Assembly (NCBI GenBank): GCA_027294925.1 | Contig: JAPULM010000368.1 | Span: 1 to 12,335 of the forward strand | Source: a bacterium | Lineage (GTDB): Bacteria > Tectomicrobia > Entotheonellia > Entotheonellales > Entotheonellaceae | Reading direction: 5' to 3' | DNA length: 12,335 nucleotides | In this document: positions 1-8,300 of the stretch, piece by piece | How the letters are laid out: each line of letters begins with the position of its first letter | Numbering within the stretch: position 1 is the first letter of the stretch | Made by a program: the position numbers and the translations under genes | Notes under the pieces: model-generated | What the model saw: only the letters and a program-made list of their open reading frames with translations | Databases searched by the model: none | What the model was told of the DNA's origin: nothing

Positions 1-26
1 TGGTGTAAAAGAGGCATCTCGATCCA

Positions 27-908
27 TTAATCCCCCAAATCGCGCACCGCCTCTCTAAAAGCTTCGATCGCTGCGATGTGTTCCGCCACTGTGTGGAGCC
101 CGGCGCGCATGGTGTTGATGGACAGATGCGTGGCGCCAAGGTCCTGCCACGCCTCGGCATCCTGGCGCCGCAGGTCCGGCGTCGTGCCCTGCAGGCTGAC
201 CCGACCTTCAATGCCGATGCTGTGCGGATCACGCCCGGCGGCTCGGGCGTAGTTGTGCATCCGTTCCAGCGTCTGCCGCCCGCTGGCATCCGGCGCAAAC
301 TGCGGAAACCAGCCATCTGCAATACGTCCGACGCGTTCGACCACCGCCTCCGCCCGTCCACCAAGCCACAGCGGAATCGGGCGCTGCACCGGCAGAGGAT
401 TGATCCCAGCATGCCGGATGGTGTGCCAACGGCCTTCAAAATTGACGCTCTCTTGGGTCCATAATTCCCGCATGACGGCGATCTGCTCTTCGCTGCGTTT
501 GCCACGGTCATGGAAGTTTTCGTTCAGCGCTTCATACTCCACGGCATTCCATCCGATCCCCACCCCTAAACGCAAGCGACCGCCGCTCAGTACATCAACC
601 TCGGCCGCTTGCTTGGCCACCAAGACGGTATGACGCTGGCCCAGGATAATGACCGCGGTGACCAACTCCAAGTGCTGCGTCAGAGCAGCCAGATAGCCAA
701 ATAACACAAACGGCTCGTGGAACGTGTCCGCTTTACTGTAGGGACCCTGCCAATCACGATAGTGCGCCGTGTCTGCACCCAGCACATGGTCGAACACGAT
801 CAAATGTTTAAAGCCCAGTTCCTCTGTCGCCTGTACAAAGTCACGCACCCCACTGGGATCGGCGCCAATTTCGGTTTGCGGAAAAATCACTCCGAGTTGC
901 ATCGCCAT
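27..908 (-). CDS. LLM class (luciferase-like) F420-dependent oxidoreductase
   Basis: A 293-residue protein of the bacterial luciferase-like TIM-barrel superfamily, most like the TIGR03619-type putative F420-dependent oxidoreductases. These enzymes are cytosolic and use F420H2 or a reduced flavin to reduce or oxygenate small organic substrates. Visible motifs: DHV at residues 40-42 at the end of an early barrel strand, LSGGRLRLGVGIGW at about 107-120 followed by EYEAL, RGxRxEEQIxxMRxLW at about 135-150, and PLPVQRPIPLWLGG at about 171-184. All are typical of the family, and the length is normal. The ATG start at 908 is supported by a textbook AGGAGG (915-920) 6 nt upstream. The gene is divergent from the amidohydrolase operon, so both may belong to one catabolic locus. 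The substrate cannot be deduced, and FMN rather than F420 use cannot be excluded. Confidence 0.9.
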   Translation of the reverse strand: MAMQLGVIFPQTEIGADPSGVRDFVQATEELGFKHLIVFDHVLGADTAHYRDWQGPYSKADTFHEPFVLFGYLAALTQHLELVTAVIILGQRHTVLVAKQAAEVDVLSGGRLRLGVGIGWNAVEYEALNENFHDRGKRSEEQIAVMRELWTQESVNFEGRWHTIRHAGINPLPVQRPIPLWLGGRAEAVVERVGRIADGWFPQFAPDASGRQTLERMHNYARAAGRDPHSIGIEGRVSLQGTTPDLRRQDAEAWQDLGATHLSINTMRAGLHTVAEHIAAIEAFREAVRDLGD

Positions 909-1242
909 CTACCACCTCCTTTTGCAAACAGTCTTTCGTCTCTCATGTCGCATTGAGTGTCTTTTACCATATCCGGACCTTTTTGGACAGTCGGAGACAA
1001 AAGGCAGCGGGCAGTACCAGACCCATCTCCCAACTCTCTCCCCCCAGGGGCGAAGGCAAAAAGCCGAAGAACTTTTGTCCACCTACTTACAGTGGGTCAT
1101 ACAGAGGCGGTTGAATCAAATTAATCTTGCTTGCCGCACAAAAGGGTAGACGTGATGCACCGATGGGAGTAGGCTTGCTTTCAGATCACCTTCGCCGCGC
1201 ACAAGAAATCGATAAAGCGAATTAACTATGAGGAGCGGGGAT
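909..1242. other. Divergent intergenic region between the LLM gene and the amidohydrolase operon
   Basis: This 334-bp stretch has no convincing gene. It holds the Shine-Dalgarno of the minus-strand LLM gene (AGGAGG, 915-920) and that of the amidohydrolase (AGGAG, 1231-1235). A pyrimidine-rich block at about 1021-1056 contains CTCTCTCCCCCCAGGGGCGAAGG and resembles the degenerate CTCTCCC/GGGAG interspersed repeats of many environmental genomes; a related block lies before hutU. Both divergent promoters must lie here, but I see no strong -35/-10 pair. Confidence 0.5.
1021..1056. repeat. Pyrimidine-rich degenerate repeat-like block (copy 1)
   Basis: The block reads as a C/T-rich tract (CAACTCTCTCCCCCC) followed by AGGGGCGAAGG, with a short CCCC-to-GGGG inverted pairing. 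It is similar in style, not in exact sequence, to the block at 8551-8637. Such CTCTCCC...GGGAGAGGG segments are commonly dispersed in intergenic regions of environmental genomes. Only two divergent copies are visible here, so calling it a repeat family is an inference. Confidence 0.3.
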
Positions 1243-2412
1243 ATGTCGTCCTTACTCATCGTCAACCTCGGTTCAGTGGTGACAGGGGATTGGCGACACC
1301 CCTTGCTCCAGGCGTCTAGTCTGTACATCGAAGATGGCCGCATTGCTGAACTCCCCTCGTCGCGCTCTGATGCCGACACAATCATCGACGCCCGAGGCCT
1401 AATTGCCGCGCCCGGACTGATCGATACGCATGTCCATCCGACCTTTGGCGACTTCACGCCGACGCAAAACAGCGTCGGTTGGCAACAAGCTTATCTGCAC
1501 GGTGGCGTCACCAGCCTGGTGTCGGCCGGCGAACTGCACGTGCCGGGGCTACCCCTGGAGAACCCGGAAGCAAAATTGTTCAAATACCTCGCCGTCCTCG
1601 CCAAGCGTTGCGCCGACAACCTACCACAGAAGGGGCCACGCCTGTACGCCGGAACCTTACTCTTAACGCCGGGGTTAACAGAAGCGGATTTCGATGAAAT
1701 TGCCCAAGAGGGAATTGCTTGTGCTAAGTTCATCTTCTATCCATATGGCGATGATGAAGTAGAGTCAGAGCGATACGTAAACTGGTGTCGCGAGCGCGGC
1801 ATCGTGGTCAAGATTCATACCGGCGGCGTGTCGCGTTCAGGGGTCAGCCGTCCGGCTGGATTTGAAGTGCTGAACGAAATTCAGCCGGATGTTGCCGCCC
1901 ACATTACTGGCGGCCCCATTCCGATGCCACCTGATGAGATGGAGGCAGTGGTTAATGAGATGCATTGCACACTTGAAATTGCCACTGCCGGCAGCTTCCG
2001 ACGCGATATTGAACTGATGCAAATGGTGCATCGAGCTGAGGCGCTCGACCGCATTATTATCGGCACTGATACGCCCTCGGGCACTGGTGTGCTGCCGCGC
2101 GCCATGCTACGCAACGTCGCCTTACTCGCCTCGTTGTGCGAGGTCGAGCCAGAAGTCGCCTGGTGCCTCGCTACCGGTAATGCAGCGCGCGCCCATCACT
2201 TAGCGGCGGGCTTTCTTGCCGAAGGCGAGGCAGCCGACCTGGTGCTGATGGGGAAGATCACCGGCTCGGTGGGTAAAGATGCTTTAGATGGGTTGACGGT
2301 CGGCGATATCCCAGGCATTTCGTTTGTTATTGTCAACGGCGAGATTGTTGTCCGCGACCGCAGCGAGCAAACCCCACCACCCGAAACCTTAGCAGTTATT
2401 GAGAAGGGGTAA
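1243..2412 (+). CDS. Enamidase-like metal-dependent amidohydrolase
   Basis: A 389-residue amidohydrolase-superfamily enzyme that resembles, along its whole length as far as I recall, enamidase (Ena) of Eubacterium barkeri. Ena hydrolyses and deaminates 6-oxo-tetrahydronicotinate to 2-formylglutarate. An N-terminal beta-sandwich strand (residues 1-55) leads into the TIM barrel. Metal ligands visible: H63 and H65 (THVH), a candidate bridging K162 (ACAKF), H192 (IHTGG), H220 (HITGG) and D276 (GTDTPSGTG). The C-terminal sandwich contains the EGEAADLVLM motif and GDIPGISFVIVNGE, both shared with Ena. The frame opens at ATG 1228, but AGGAG at 1231-1235 lies 7 nt before ATG 1243, so I take 1243 as the start. 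The LLM gene begins 6 bp after its stop, so the two form an operon. The true substrate is unknown; other cyclic amides or imides such as hydantoin-like rings are possible. Confidence 0.88.
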   Translation: MSSLLIVNLGSVVTGDWRHPLLQASSLYIEDGRIAELPSSRSDADTIIDARGLIAAPGLIDTHVHPTFGDFTPTQNSVGWQQAYLHGGVTSLVSAGELHVPGLPLENPEAKLFKYLAVLAKRCADNLPQKGPRLYAGTLLLTPGLTEADFDEIAQEGIACAKFIFYPYGDDEVESERYVNWCRERGIVVKIHTGGVSRSGVSRPAGFEVLNEIQPDVAAHITGGPIPMPPDEMEAVVNEMHCTLEIATAGSFRRDIELMQMVHRAEALDRIIIGTDTPSGTGVLPRAMLRNVALLASLCEVEPEVAWCLATGNAARAHHLAAGFLAEGEAADLVLMGKITGSVGKDALDGLTVGDIPGISFVIVNGEIVVRDRSEQTPPPETLAVIEKG

Positions 2413-2418
2413 GACGCG

Positions 2419-3417
2419 ATGGCGACGATCGAGCTTGGCCTCGGATTGTTTCCGACTGAGCCACCCTGTCGCATTGTCGAGATGGCGCAAGAAGCGGAGC
2501 GCTTGGGTTATTCACACCTCTGGATGGGGGATTCACAGGCCATTTGGCGCGAGGTCTACGTCAATCTTGGCGCTGCTGCCATGGCCACGCAACGTATTGT
2601 GTTAGGCACTGGCGTGACCAATCCGGTCACCCGTCATCTCAGTGTCACGGCAAGTGCACTGGCAACCCTGGGTGAGTTAACGGGTGGCCGAGTGGCGCTT
2701 GGCATTGGGGCCGGCGATAGTGCGGTGGAGACGGTTGGCCACCAACCGTCACGACTGACGGCGCTTGAAACAGCCATTCGCACCATTCGGCAACTCCTAG
2801 CCGGCGATGAGGTGGACCTTGGGCAGGGTGCCATGCGCCTGGATTGGGTGACCAAGCAGCGCATTCCGATCATCATTGGCGCCAGCGGTCCGAGATTGCT
2901 TCGCCTGGCAGGCAAAGTGGCGGATGGCGCGATTATCCTGGTCGGTACGGCGCCGGAGTATCTACAGGGTGCGTTCGCCTGCATCCAAGCCGGCGCACAG
3001 GAAGCAGGACGCGATCTAGCGGCCGAAGGCTTTAGACTAATCTGTTGGACGCCATGCTCGATTGGCGATGACGGTGATGCGGCCCGCGATCATGTCAAAT
3101 CGCATGTGGCGCGGGTGCTGAAGCGGCCGCTCCCGTTCACGCTGACTGAAGACGAGCAGGCCGTTGTGACAAAGATCTACCAGCATTACGAATATTATCA
3201 GCACATGGTGGTTGGGGCTGATCACAGCGACTTGGTACCGGATCGGATGGTGTCGAAATTTGCCATTGCAGGCACGGTTGAGGAATGCCGCGAACAGGTT
3301 CAGCAGCTCGCTGCATCAGGTATTGATCAGGTGTCGATCATTCCTCACACACCAGACCCAGGGGATCGCTTAGCGCTAGTTCGAACCTTTGCACAAGAAG
3401 TCATGAGTCGCGTATAG
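2419..3417 (+). CDS. LLM class F420-dependent oxidoreductase, Mer-like
   Basis: A 332-residue luciferase-like TIM-barrel protein, of the subgroup that resembles F420-dependent methylene-tetrahydromethanopterin reductase. Family signatures: LWMGDSQ at residues 34-40, LGTGVTNPVTRHLSVTASA at about 62-80, GGRVALGIGAGDSAVE at about 89-104, and IPIIIGASGPRLLRLAG at about 149-165, followed by ADGAI. ATG 2419 is preceded by AAGGGG inside the last codons of the amidohydrolase, about 9 nt upstream. With a 6-bp gap this indicates co-transcription and perhaps translational coupling. In context it is likely to reduce or oxygenate the substrate or product of the enamidase-like enzyme. It is clearly diverged from the LLM protein at the left end, so this is not a recent duplication. 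It ends 15 bp from the convergent PilZ gene; no clear hairpin terminator lies between them. Confidence 0.88.
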   Translation: MATIELGLGLFPTEPPCRIVEMAQEAERLGYSHLWMGDSQAIWREVYVNLGAAAMATQRIVLGTGVTNPVTRHLSVTASALATLGELTGGRVALGIGAGDSAVETVGHQPSRLTALETAIRTIRQLLAGDEVDLGQGAMRLDWVTKQRIPIIIGASGPRLLRLAGKVADGAIILVGTAPEYLQGAFACIQAGAQEAGRDLAAEGFRLICWTPCSIGDDGDAARDHVKSHVARVLKRPLPFTLTEDEQAVVTKIYQHYEYYQHMVVGADHSDLVPDRMVSKFAIAGTVEECREQVQQLAASGIDQVSIIPHTPDPGDRLALVRTFAQEVMSRV

Positions 3418-3432
3418 CAGATCTTGTGGCAC

Positions 3433-3912
3433 TCAACCTGGCATCAAGTAAAATCCTAATTCCGCACTATAAGTGCTCATATCGCAAAATGCCACACCCA
3501 CCAAACGGTCATTCACCCGTCTTACAATGCCTTTTTTGCATATTTCTGTCTGTTTATTATTATCAAGGGTGAACTTCATTTCAATCATATCTTCAACTCG
3601 AAGACTACATTTCATGTTCGTTTTAAATCCAATACCAGATAGTGCCAGATTTTCGATGTAGATATAATCAAATTTTTTAAATTTATGGTCAAAATAGGTT
3701 CCATGCAAGTTGACTTCTTTTCGATAATATTCTCTCGCTTCGATACTAATATAAAAAGATGCTTGACAGACACATTTCACTTTAATAGGTGTAAATAGCT
3801 TTTTGAATTTTGTAATGCTAAGCATTTTACTATGGTAGCAATCCGGGCATGCAATCGTAACGTCGTTGTTTGTGTTTTTATATAACTTCTGTACGGCTCT
3901 TTTGGCGTCCAT
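3433..3912 (-). CDS. PilZ-domain protein with N-terminal Cys cluster
   Basis: A small cytosolic protein (159 residues from the chosen start) with a C-terminal PilZ domain, the usual cyclic-di-GMP receptor fold. The RxxxR motif is REYYR (residues 60-64), and the (D/N)xSxxG element is NLALSG (88-93, Ala at the Ser position). Both should contact c-di-GMP, so binding is plausible. The N-terminal part has CPDC (22-25) and CVC (47-49), a likely zinc-binding or degenerate zinc-ribbon module. Upstream in-frame ATGs at 3927 and 3915 are possible. I prefer the ATG at 3912 because GAGAG (3921-3925) sits 8 nt upstream and the protein then starts MDAKRAVQKLY. The gene is strikingly AT-rich (Lys, Ile, Asn and Phe codons) next to GC-richer neighbours, which suggests horizontal acquisition. 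Its partner or output is unknown. Confidence 0.82.
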   Translation of the reverse strand: MDAKRAVQKLYKNTNNDVTIACPDCYHSKMLSITKFKKLFTPIKVKCVCQASFYISIEAREYYRKEVNLHGTYFDHKFKKFDYIYIENLALSGIGFKTNMKCSLRVEDMIEMKFTLDNNKQTEICKKGIVRRVNDRLVGVAFCDMSTYSAELGFYLMPG

Positions 3913-3928
3913 CATCCTATCTCTCATG

Positions 3929-3978
3929 CCCTATAGGGGTCACATGATGGGAATATAGATGTCTTAGGAAAAAGACAA
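3929..3978 (-). promoter_or_regulatory. Possible promoter and operator of the PilZ gene
   Basis: Read on the minus strand, TATATT (3957-3952) is a 5/6 match to a -10 box. TTGTCT (3978-3973) is a weak -35, with a short 15-nt spacer. Just downstream, between this and the start codon, is a perfect 10-bp palindrome CCCTATAGGG (3929-3938), which could be an operator. All of this comes from inspection only; the spacer is suboptimal. Confidence 0.25.
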
Positions 3979-4232
3979 ACCTCATGGGTGATCCATTCCT
4001 GCCTTGTTATCCTCTTGTGTATCTTTACTCGACATTTCAGCAATGTTTATGCCAGGGCCTAACTGTTTGATTATTCAGTTGTAGAGCATTTGAGAGGTAA
4101 GAAGATGGGTCAGCGCTGACCGATATCATCCCTCGCAAGGGTCAACTGTGGTCTAAATATTGGCCGTATGTTGACAACCTAGATCAACTGGAGAACCTAC
4201 CTCTATTCACCAAGGATCACACTATCACCCCA
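3939..4232. other. Region between PilZ and dioxygenase genes, possible decayed gene remnant
   Basis: No complete gene is visible in these roughly 300 bp. The left half (to about 4090) is AT-rich and featureless apart from the possible PilZ promoter. The right half contains a plus-strand stop-free frame from 4101 that runs past 4232 into the antisense of the dioxygenase gene (stop at about 4312). Its conceptual product around 4137-4205 (KGQLWSKYWPYVDNLDQLEN) reads like real protein, rich in aromatic and acidic residues, but it has no start codon or ribosome binding site. It may be the eroded end of a former gene. I do not recognise the family. Confidence 0.3.
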
Positions 4233-5180
4233 TTACGAACAGATCCGGGTGATGAATCGTTCCGGAGCCGCTTCGCCCCACTGCGAACTCAGCGCCTCGT
4301 GCGCCGGCAGTAGGTTCGGGCCGCTCTGCGCGTTAAGGCGATCGGTGTCCGCCCAGCGCTCATGCACACGGCCCCACGGGTCTGCCCAATAGTCGAAGAC
4401 CTGACTGCCGAGCAGGTGCCGGCCAACGCCCCACATGTGCTCGTACTCGCCGAGCTTCTCTAAGCGCTGGTGACCGGCGAACACGTCGTCGACGTCATGC
4501 ACCTCGAACGAGAAGTGGTTCAGCCCGGCCTTCTCATTTTTGATACAGAAGAAAACGTGGTGGTCAACATACTCGTCGCCCCGGTCGCAGCGGTTGAACG
4601 AGCCGATGAGGTTGTCCTTGCTCTCCACGTACACGTCGTCCGAACAGAGGAAGCCGAGCGTGTCGCGGAACCACTGCACGGTCTCCACCAGCTTTGGCGT
4701 ACCCATCACGCCATGCCCGATGCGCCGGATCGGTGTCGGCTCCTTCGGCAGCCGCATTAGCTTGCCGACCCGCCTGAGCGGCTCGGAGCCCGTGTTCATT
4801 GGGTCACGACTGACAGGGATCGGCGGTAACGGCTGGATGCCACACACAACCTCGATCTGGTACCCGTTCGGCTCCTTGAGCCGGACACGCTTGCCTGCCC
4901 CGGGCTCATCGATGTCTTCCACACCCGAGGCACCAGGCACCTTTGCCACGCGGTCGAGGTCTTCCTCGCTCGCCGCGTTGTACGCCATCCCCACGAAGCC
5001 GGGCTCACCCTTTTCCGTCACATGGAGGTGATGGGCCGGACCGGTGCCCCGCATGTAGAGTGCCTTCGTCGTCCGCTCTACCCTCACCATGCCGAAATGG
5101 GTGAGGAACGCCTCCTGCGCGTCGAGGTCCGGCGACCGTAGACGCCCGTATGCAATGTCCGTCACCTTGATCACTGGCAT
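4233..5180 (-). CDS. Type I extradiol ring-cleavage dioxygenase (VOC family)
   Basis: A 315-residue protein with two vicinal-oxygen-chelate domains (about 6-117 and 150-290), the architecture of catechol 2,3-dioxygenase/BphC-type enzymes. These use Fe(II) or Mn(II) to open catecholic rings with O2. The C-terminal domain has the full ligand set: H156 (RIGHGVMG), H222 (LNHFSFEV) and E274 (GRVHERW). H207 (DHHVFF) and Y264 (FDYWADPWG) fall at the spacings of the BphC catalytic His and Tyr: 15 residues before H222 and 10 before E274. An active dioxygenase is therefore likely. ATG 5180 is chosen because AGGAGAG lies 6 nt upstream; the frame extends to 5339, but that extension is unlike the family and lacks a ribosome binding site. 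The gene is divergent from the large DUF6493-like gene. The substrate is unknown; an aromatic or heterocyclic catabolite would fit the locus. Confidence 0.9.
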   Translation of the reverse strand: MPVIKVTDIAYGRLRSPDLDAQEAFLTHFGMVRVERTTKALYMRGTGPAHHLHVTEKGEPGFVGMAYNAASEEDLDRVAKVPGASGVEDIDEPGAGKRVRLKEPNGYQIEVVCGIQPLPPIPVSRDPMNTGSEPLRRVGKLMRLPKEPTPIRRIGHGVMGTPKLVETVQWFRDTLGFLCSDDVYVESKDNLIGSFNRCDRGDEYVDHHVFFCIKNEKAGLNHFSFEVHDVDDVFAGHQRLEKLGEYEHMWGVGRHLLGSQVFDYWADPWGRVHERWADTDRLNAQSGPNLLPAHEALSSQWGEAAPERFITRICS

Positions 5181-5215
5181 CGTCGTCTCTCCTGTATTTG
5201 TGGGTTGCTGTCTGC

Positions 5216-5228
5216 GACGGTCACCGTC
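5216..5228. promoter_or_regulatory. Inverted repeat in the divergent dioxygenase/DUF6493-like intergenic region
   Basis: GACGGT-C-ACCGTC is a perfect 6-bp-arm inverted repeat, flanked by a direct repeat of GTCTGCGA (around 5210-5217 and 5226-5233). It lies 36 bp upstream of the dioxygenase start and is a candidate operator for a dimeric regulator. There is no other support. Confidence 0.25.
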
Positions 5229-5362
5229 TGCGATGACCTTATCCGAAGAAGATGTTACTCCACTTCTGTCAGGGCTTCCAGGACGCAACCGGTTTAAGGG
5301 GACACAGCAGGAAACCGATAAAGCATTAAGGACACACAAACAGATACAGGAGACCTAAGCGT

Positions 5363-8300
5363 ATGACCCCGGAAACCCTCGAGCTTTTGATCTTTGACAG
5401 CCATCCGTTTAGACTCGCTGAGGCAATACAGACGCTGTCCGAAACACAACGCCGGAAGCTGTCCAAGACTGCCTATCAATGCTATCGTCAGAAGGGGAAC
5501 GGCGATGCCAACGCACCAGGTGTAACGCGCTTACAAGGCGTGCTCACCGCCGAATTTGCCGTACTTGGCCTTTGTCCGTTGTCCCAGGCCCAGCGCGTAC
5601 GTGGTAATTTCTGTTACGGGTCAGCGGCGTCCATCTTTCTAAAGGTGATTGGTGATCGGCGCCCTGACTGGATCGATCAGTGGTTGGAGGTACGCCTGGC
5701 AGATGAAATCGTCGGGCTTTCCTGGCAGATGTTGCAGCAATTAATCGAAACAGGGATTTGTGGCAAACCAACGCATGACGGCTATGTGCGACTCATGGTC
5801 GACGATCTCAACCATTGGCAGCGTCAGGACGGACATTCCTATCTGCGGTTGAGTCAACGTTTACTGGCGAATCCCGAACTCCTCGAAGATGAAATCTGGC
5901 GCTTGTTTGAAACCGCAACCGACGCCTTCATGACCACGCATGAAGACAATCCGCAGGTGCCAGGCAACTACGAATCCTGGCCGACAGCCCTGGTCAAATT
6001 GGCCGAGCAAGGGCACCTGGATCGCCAACGCCTGCTGGACGCCTCGCTGCAAGCCTTAACCGGTAGCATGCGTCCACAACTCTTGTCAGGTTTGCATAAA
6101 TTTCATGCCCGCCTGAAGCCAACACAGGAAGAAATCGCCAAACGCGAAGCCGCTTACCGACACCTGCTGCGTCTCCAGGTCGGACACGTGGTCGGCTTTG
6201 CCTTGAACATGCTGAAGACCCTGGACAAAGCCGACATCCTGGATGATCGCACCTTTCTCGCCGAGGTCACCCCGGTATTTGCCCTGTCCAGCAAAAGCCA
6301 ACCCAGCACGGTTTTGAAAATGGCTCAACGCATCGCCGACCGCACACCGAAGCTCAAGGCTGAGGCCGTGCACGTCGCCTCGCAGGCCCTGACGCATACA
6401 TCGTCTGACGTACAAGAATTGGCCCTCACCGTACTGGAAACATACGCCAAACGGATTGACGCAGAGGTTATCGCCCGCCTTGATGCCTGTCTTGACGATC
6501 TCTCGGTAGTTCTCCGGCCCCGTGCCCAGGCACTCATTGACCCTTCGGGAGACAATCGCAAAACCCAACCCGCAGCGGATGTTTTACCTGTCCAGCCGCC
6601 GTACACGTATGCCGACCTCATCGAGCGCATCGAACTCCTGGAGCCGGCAATCCAGCAGCGCACCGAATTGGATACCTTATTGCAGGCCGAGTCGGCCACG
6701 GCTCTGCCACCTCCCTTACCATTTGAGCAGATCGATGTAATGGTCCTGCGGTATCTTACCCCAGTCGAATCGATTGCCACCCTCGACGACCTCATCGTTG
6801 CCGTTACCCACGCCGTCGAGGCAGTGGATTCGGCTGACCAGATCGAGCGCCTTTTGGACGCCTTGAGTCGTCTATGTAATCCGCTTCCGGCAGATTTTCA
6901 ACGCAACACCGCAGCCCTGCTCAAGCGCCTACGAGAACCCCAGAAGTCAGACGGCATATGTAGTCTGAGCAACTGGGGCGGGACACCCCTGGCTCTGAAC
7001 GATCTGTTGTTAACCTGGCTCACCGGTCAGCTGCATGACACCCCGCAGCACACCTCGACCCGTAGCGTCGGCCCGTTTGCTTTTATCCGAGCCCGATTGC
7101 GAGAACTGACCCAACAGATCGCACGCCGTCAAGCAGCACCCTTATTAGCCGCGCCAACGCATGAACACGGATGGATCGACCCTGTCGTACTGGTCTCGAA
7201 AGCCCGGCAGCTGCAAACACAAAACCTGCAACCCATGCGGACAGACTTGATCCAAGCCCTGCTCCGCCTGACACCCGACCGACGCCACCAAGCGCGGCTC
7301 GAAGCCGAGGTAATCGAAGGTAGCACCGGCCGCCTTCTGCGCTGGGCGCTTGGCAGTGAAGCAGGACCGACCTCGGAGGACAAGCAGGATTATCCCCTCT
7401 GGATTGCCGCCGGACGGGCTCGAGACCCGAAGGCTTCGCTGCGTGTCGCGCTCTCCCCGATGGGGACGATGCCAGAAGGTCCGGATGCTGTCGACCCTGC
7501 CACTTATACGTGGTACGCGACGATTGCCGAAATGGAACGCGACGGCTCGGTCTATACCCTGCCGGATTTGTACATCGACGCCACCACGACCGTAAACGGC
7601 CACCACGAAGCGCTACACGATACGGCTTGCCAGGCTGACGACATAACGCCTGCTGCTGCCTCACAGCTGATGGCTGGTGTACGGACGGCGTTGGGCGGCT
7701 GGCTCAAACGTGCCACCGAGAAGCTACCGGTTGGGCGTCAGAAAATCATCTCGTATGAGCTGCCCACGATGGCGCTGCATGACGTCGTCGAACTTCGATG
7801 GCAAAGCGTCGATCTGCAGGTTGCATGGCTGGTACGATGGATGACCATGGTGTGGCCGCTAAATCTCGACAGCACGTACGTCATCGGCATTCTATCCATG
7901 CTGCAACGACTGGACGATAACACCGCCGCTACAGCGCCTCACGTTGCCTATCTCGAGCCCTTACTAGAGAGCAATCGTCCCTGGAGTGAAATGGGCCAGC
8001 TATTGGTCTGCACGGGCTTGCTCAGTAGGCATACAGGTACGCGTGGATTGGCCATTGATGTCCTGATCCAAGGCATTAACGACAGCAGAGCGCATCCCGA
8101 CCTGCTGGCCGACGTACTGATTGGTCTGGCAGCGGGTGAATGGCTCAAGATGAATCGCCTGGCGTCATCACTCGGCGACGTCGCGTGTGTGTCGCCGCTT
8201 CACAAGCTCATGGTGTCGCAAGTTGTGCAACGCTTTCTCAGCAGTTGTTCCCAATTACCCCGCAATAGTCACGATCTTCTGGCACTACTGCTCGACCTGG

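Noticed and set aside
5181..5339. N-terminal extension of the dioxygenase (start at 5339)
   Set aside because: The extra 53 residues do not resemble a VOC domain, have no ribosome binding site, and an excellent Shine-Dalgarno precedes ATG 5180.
6086..6568. 160-codon minus-strand open frame
   Set aside because: It lies fully antisense to the DUF6493-like gene, with unnatural composition and no family resemblance.
7083..7664. 193-codon minus-strand open frame inside the DUF6493-like gene
   Set aside because: It is antisense to a well-supported gene, rich in Arg, Ser and Gly as expected for a GC-rich shadow frame, and has no recognisable domain or ribosome binding site.
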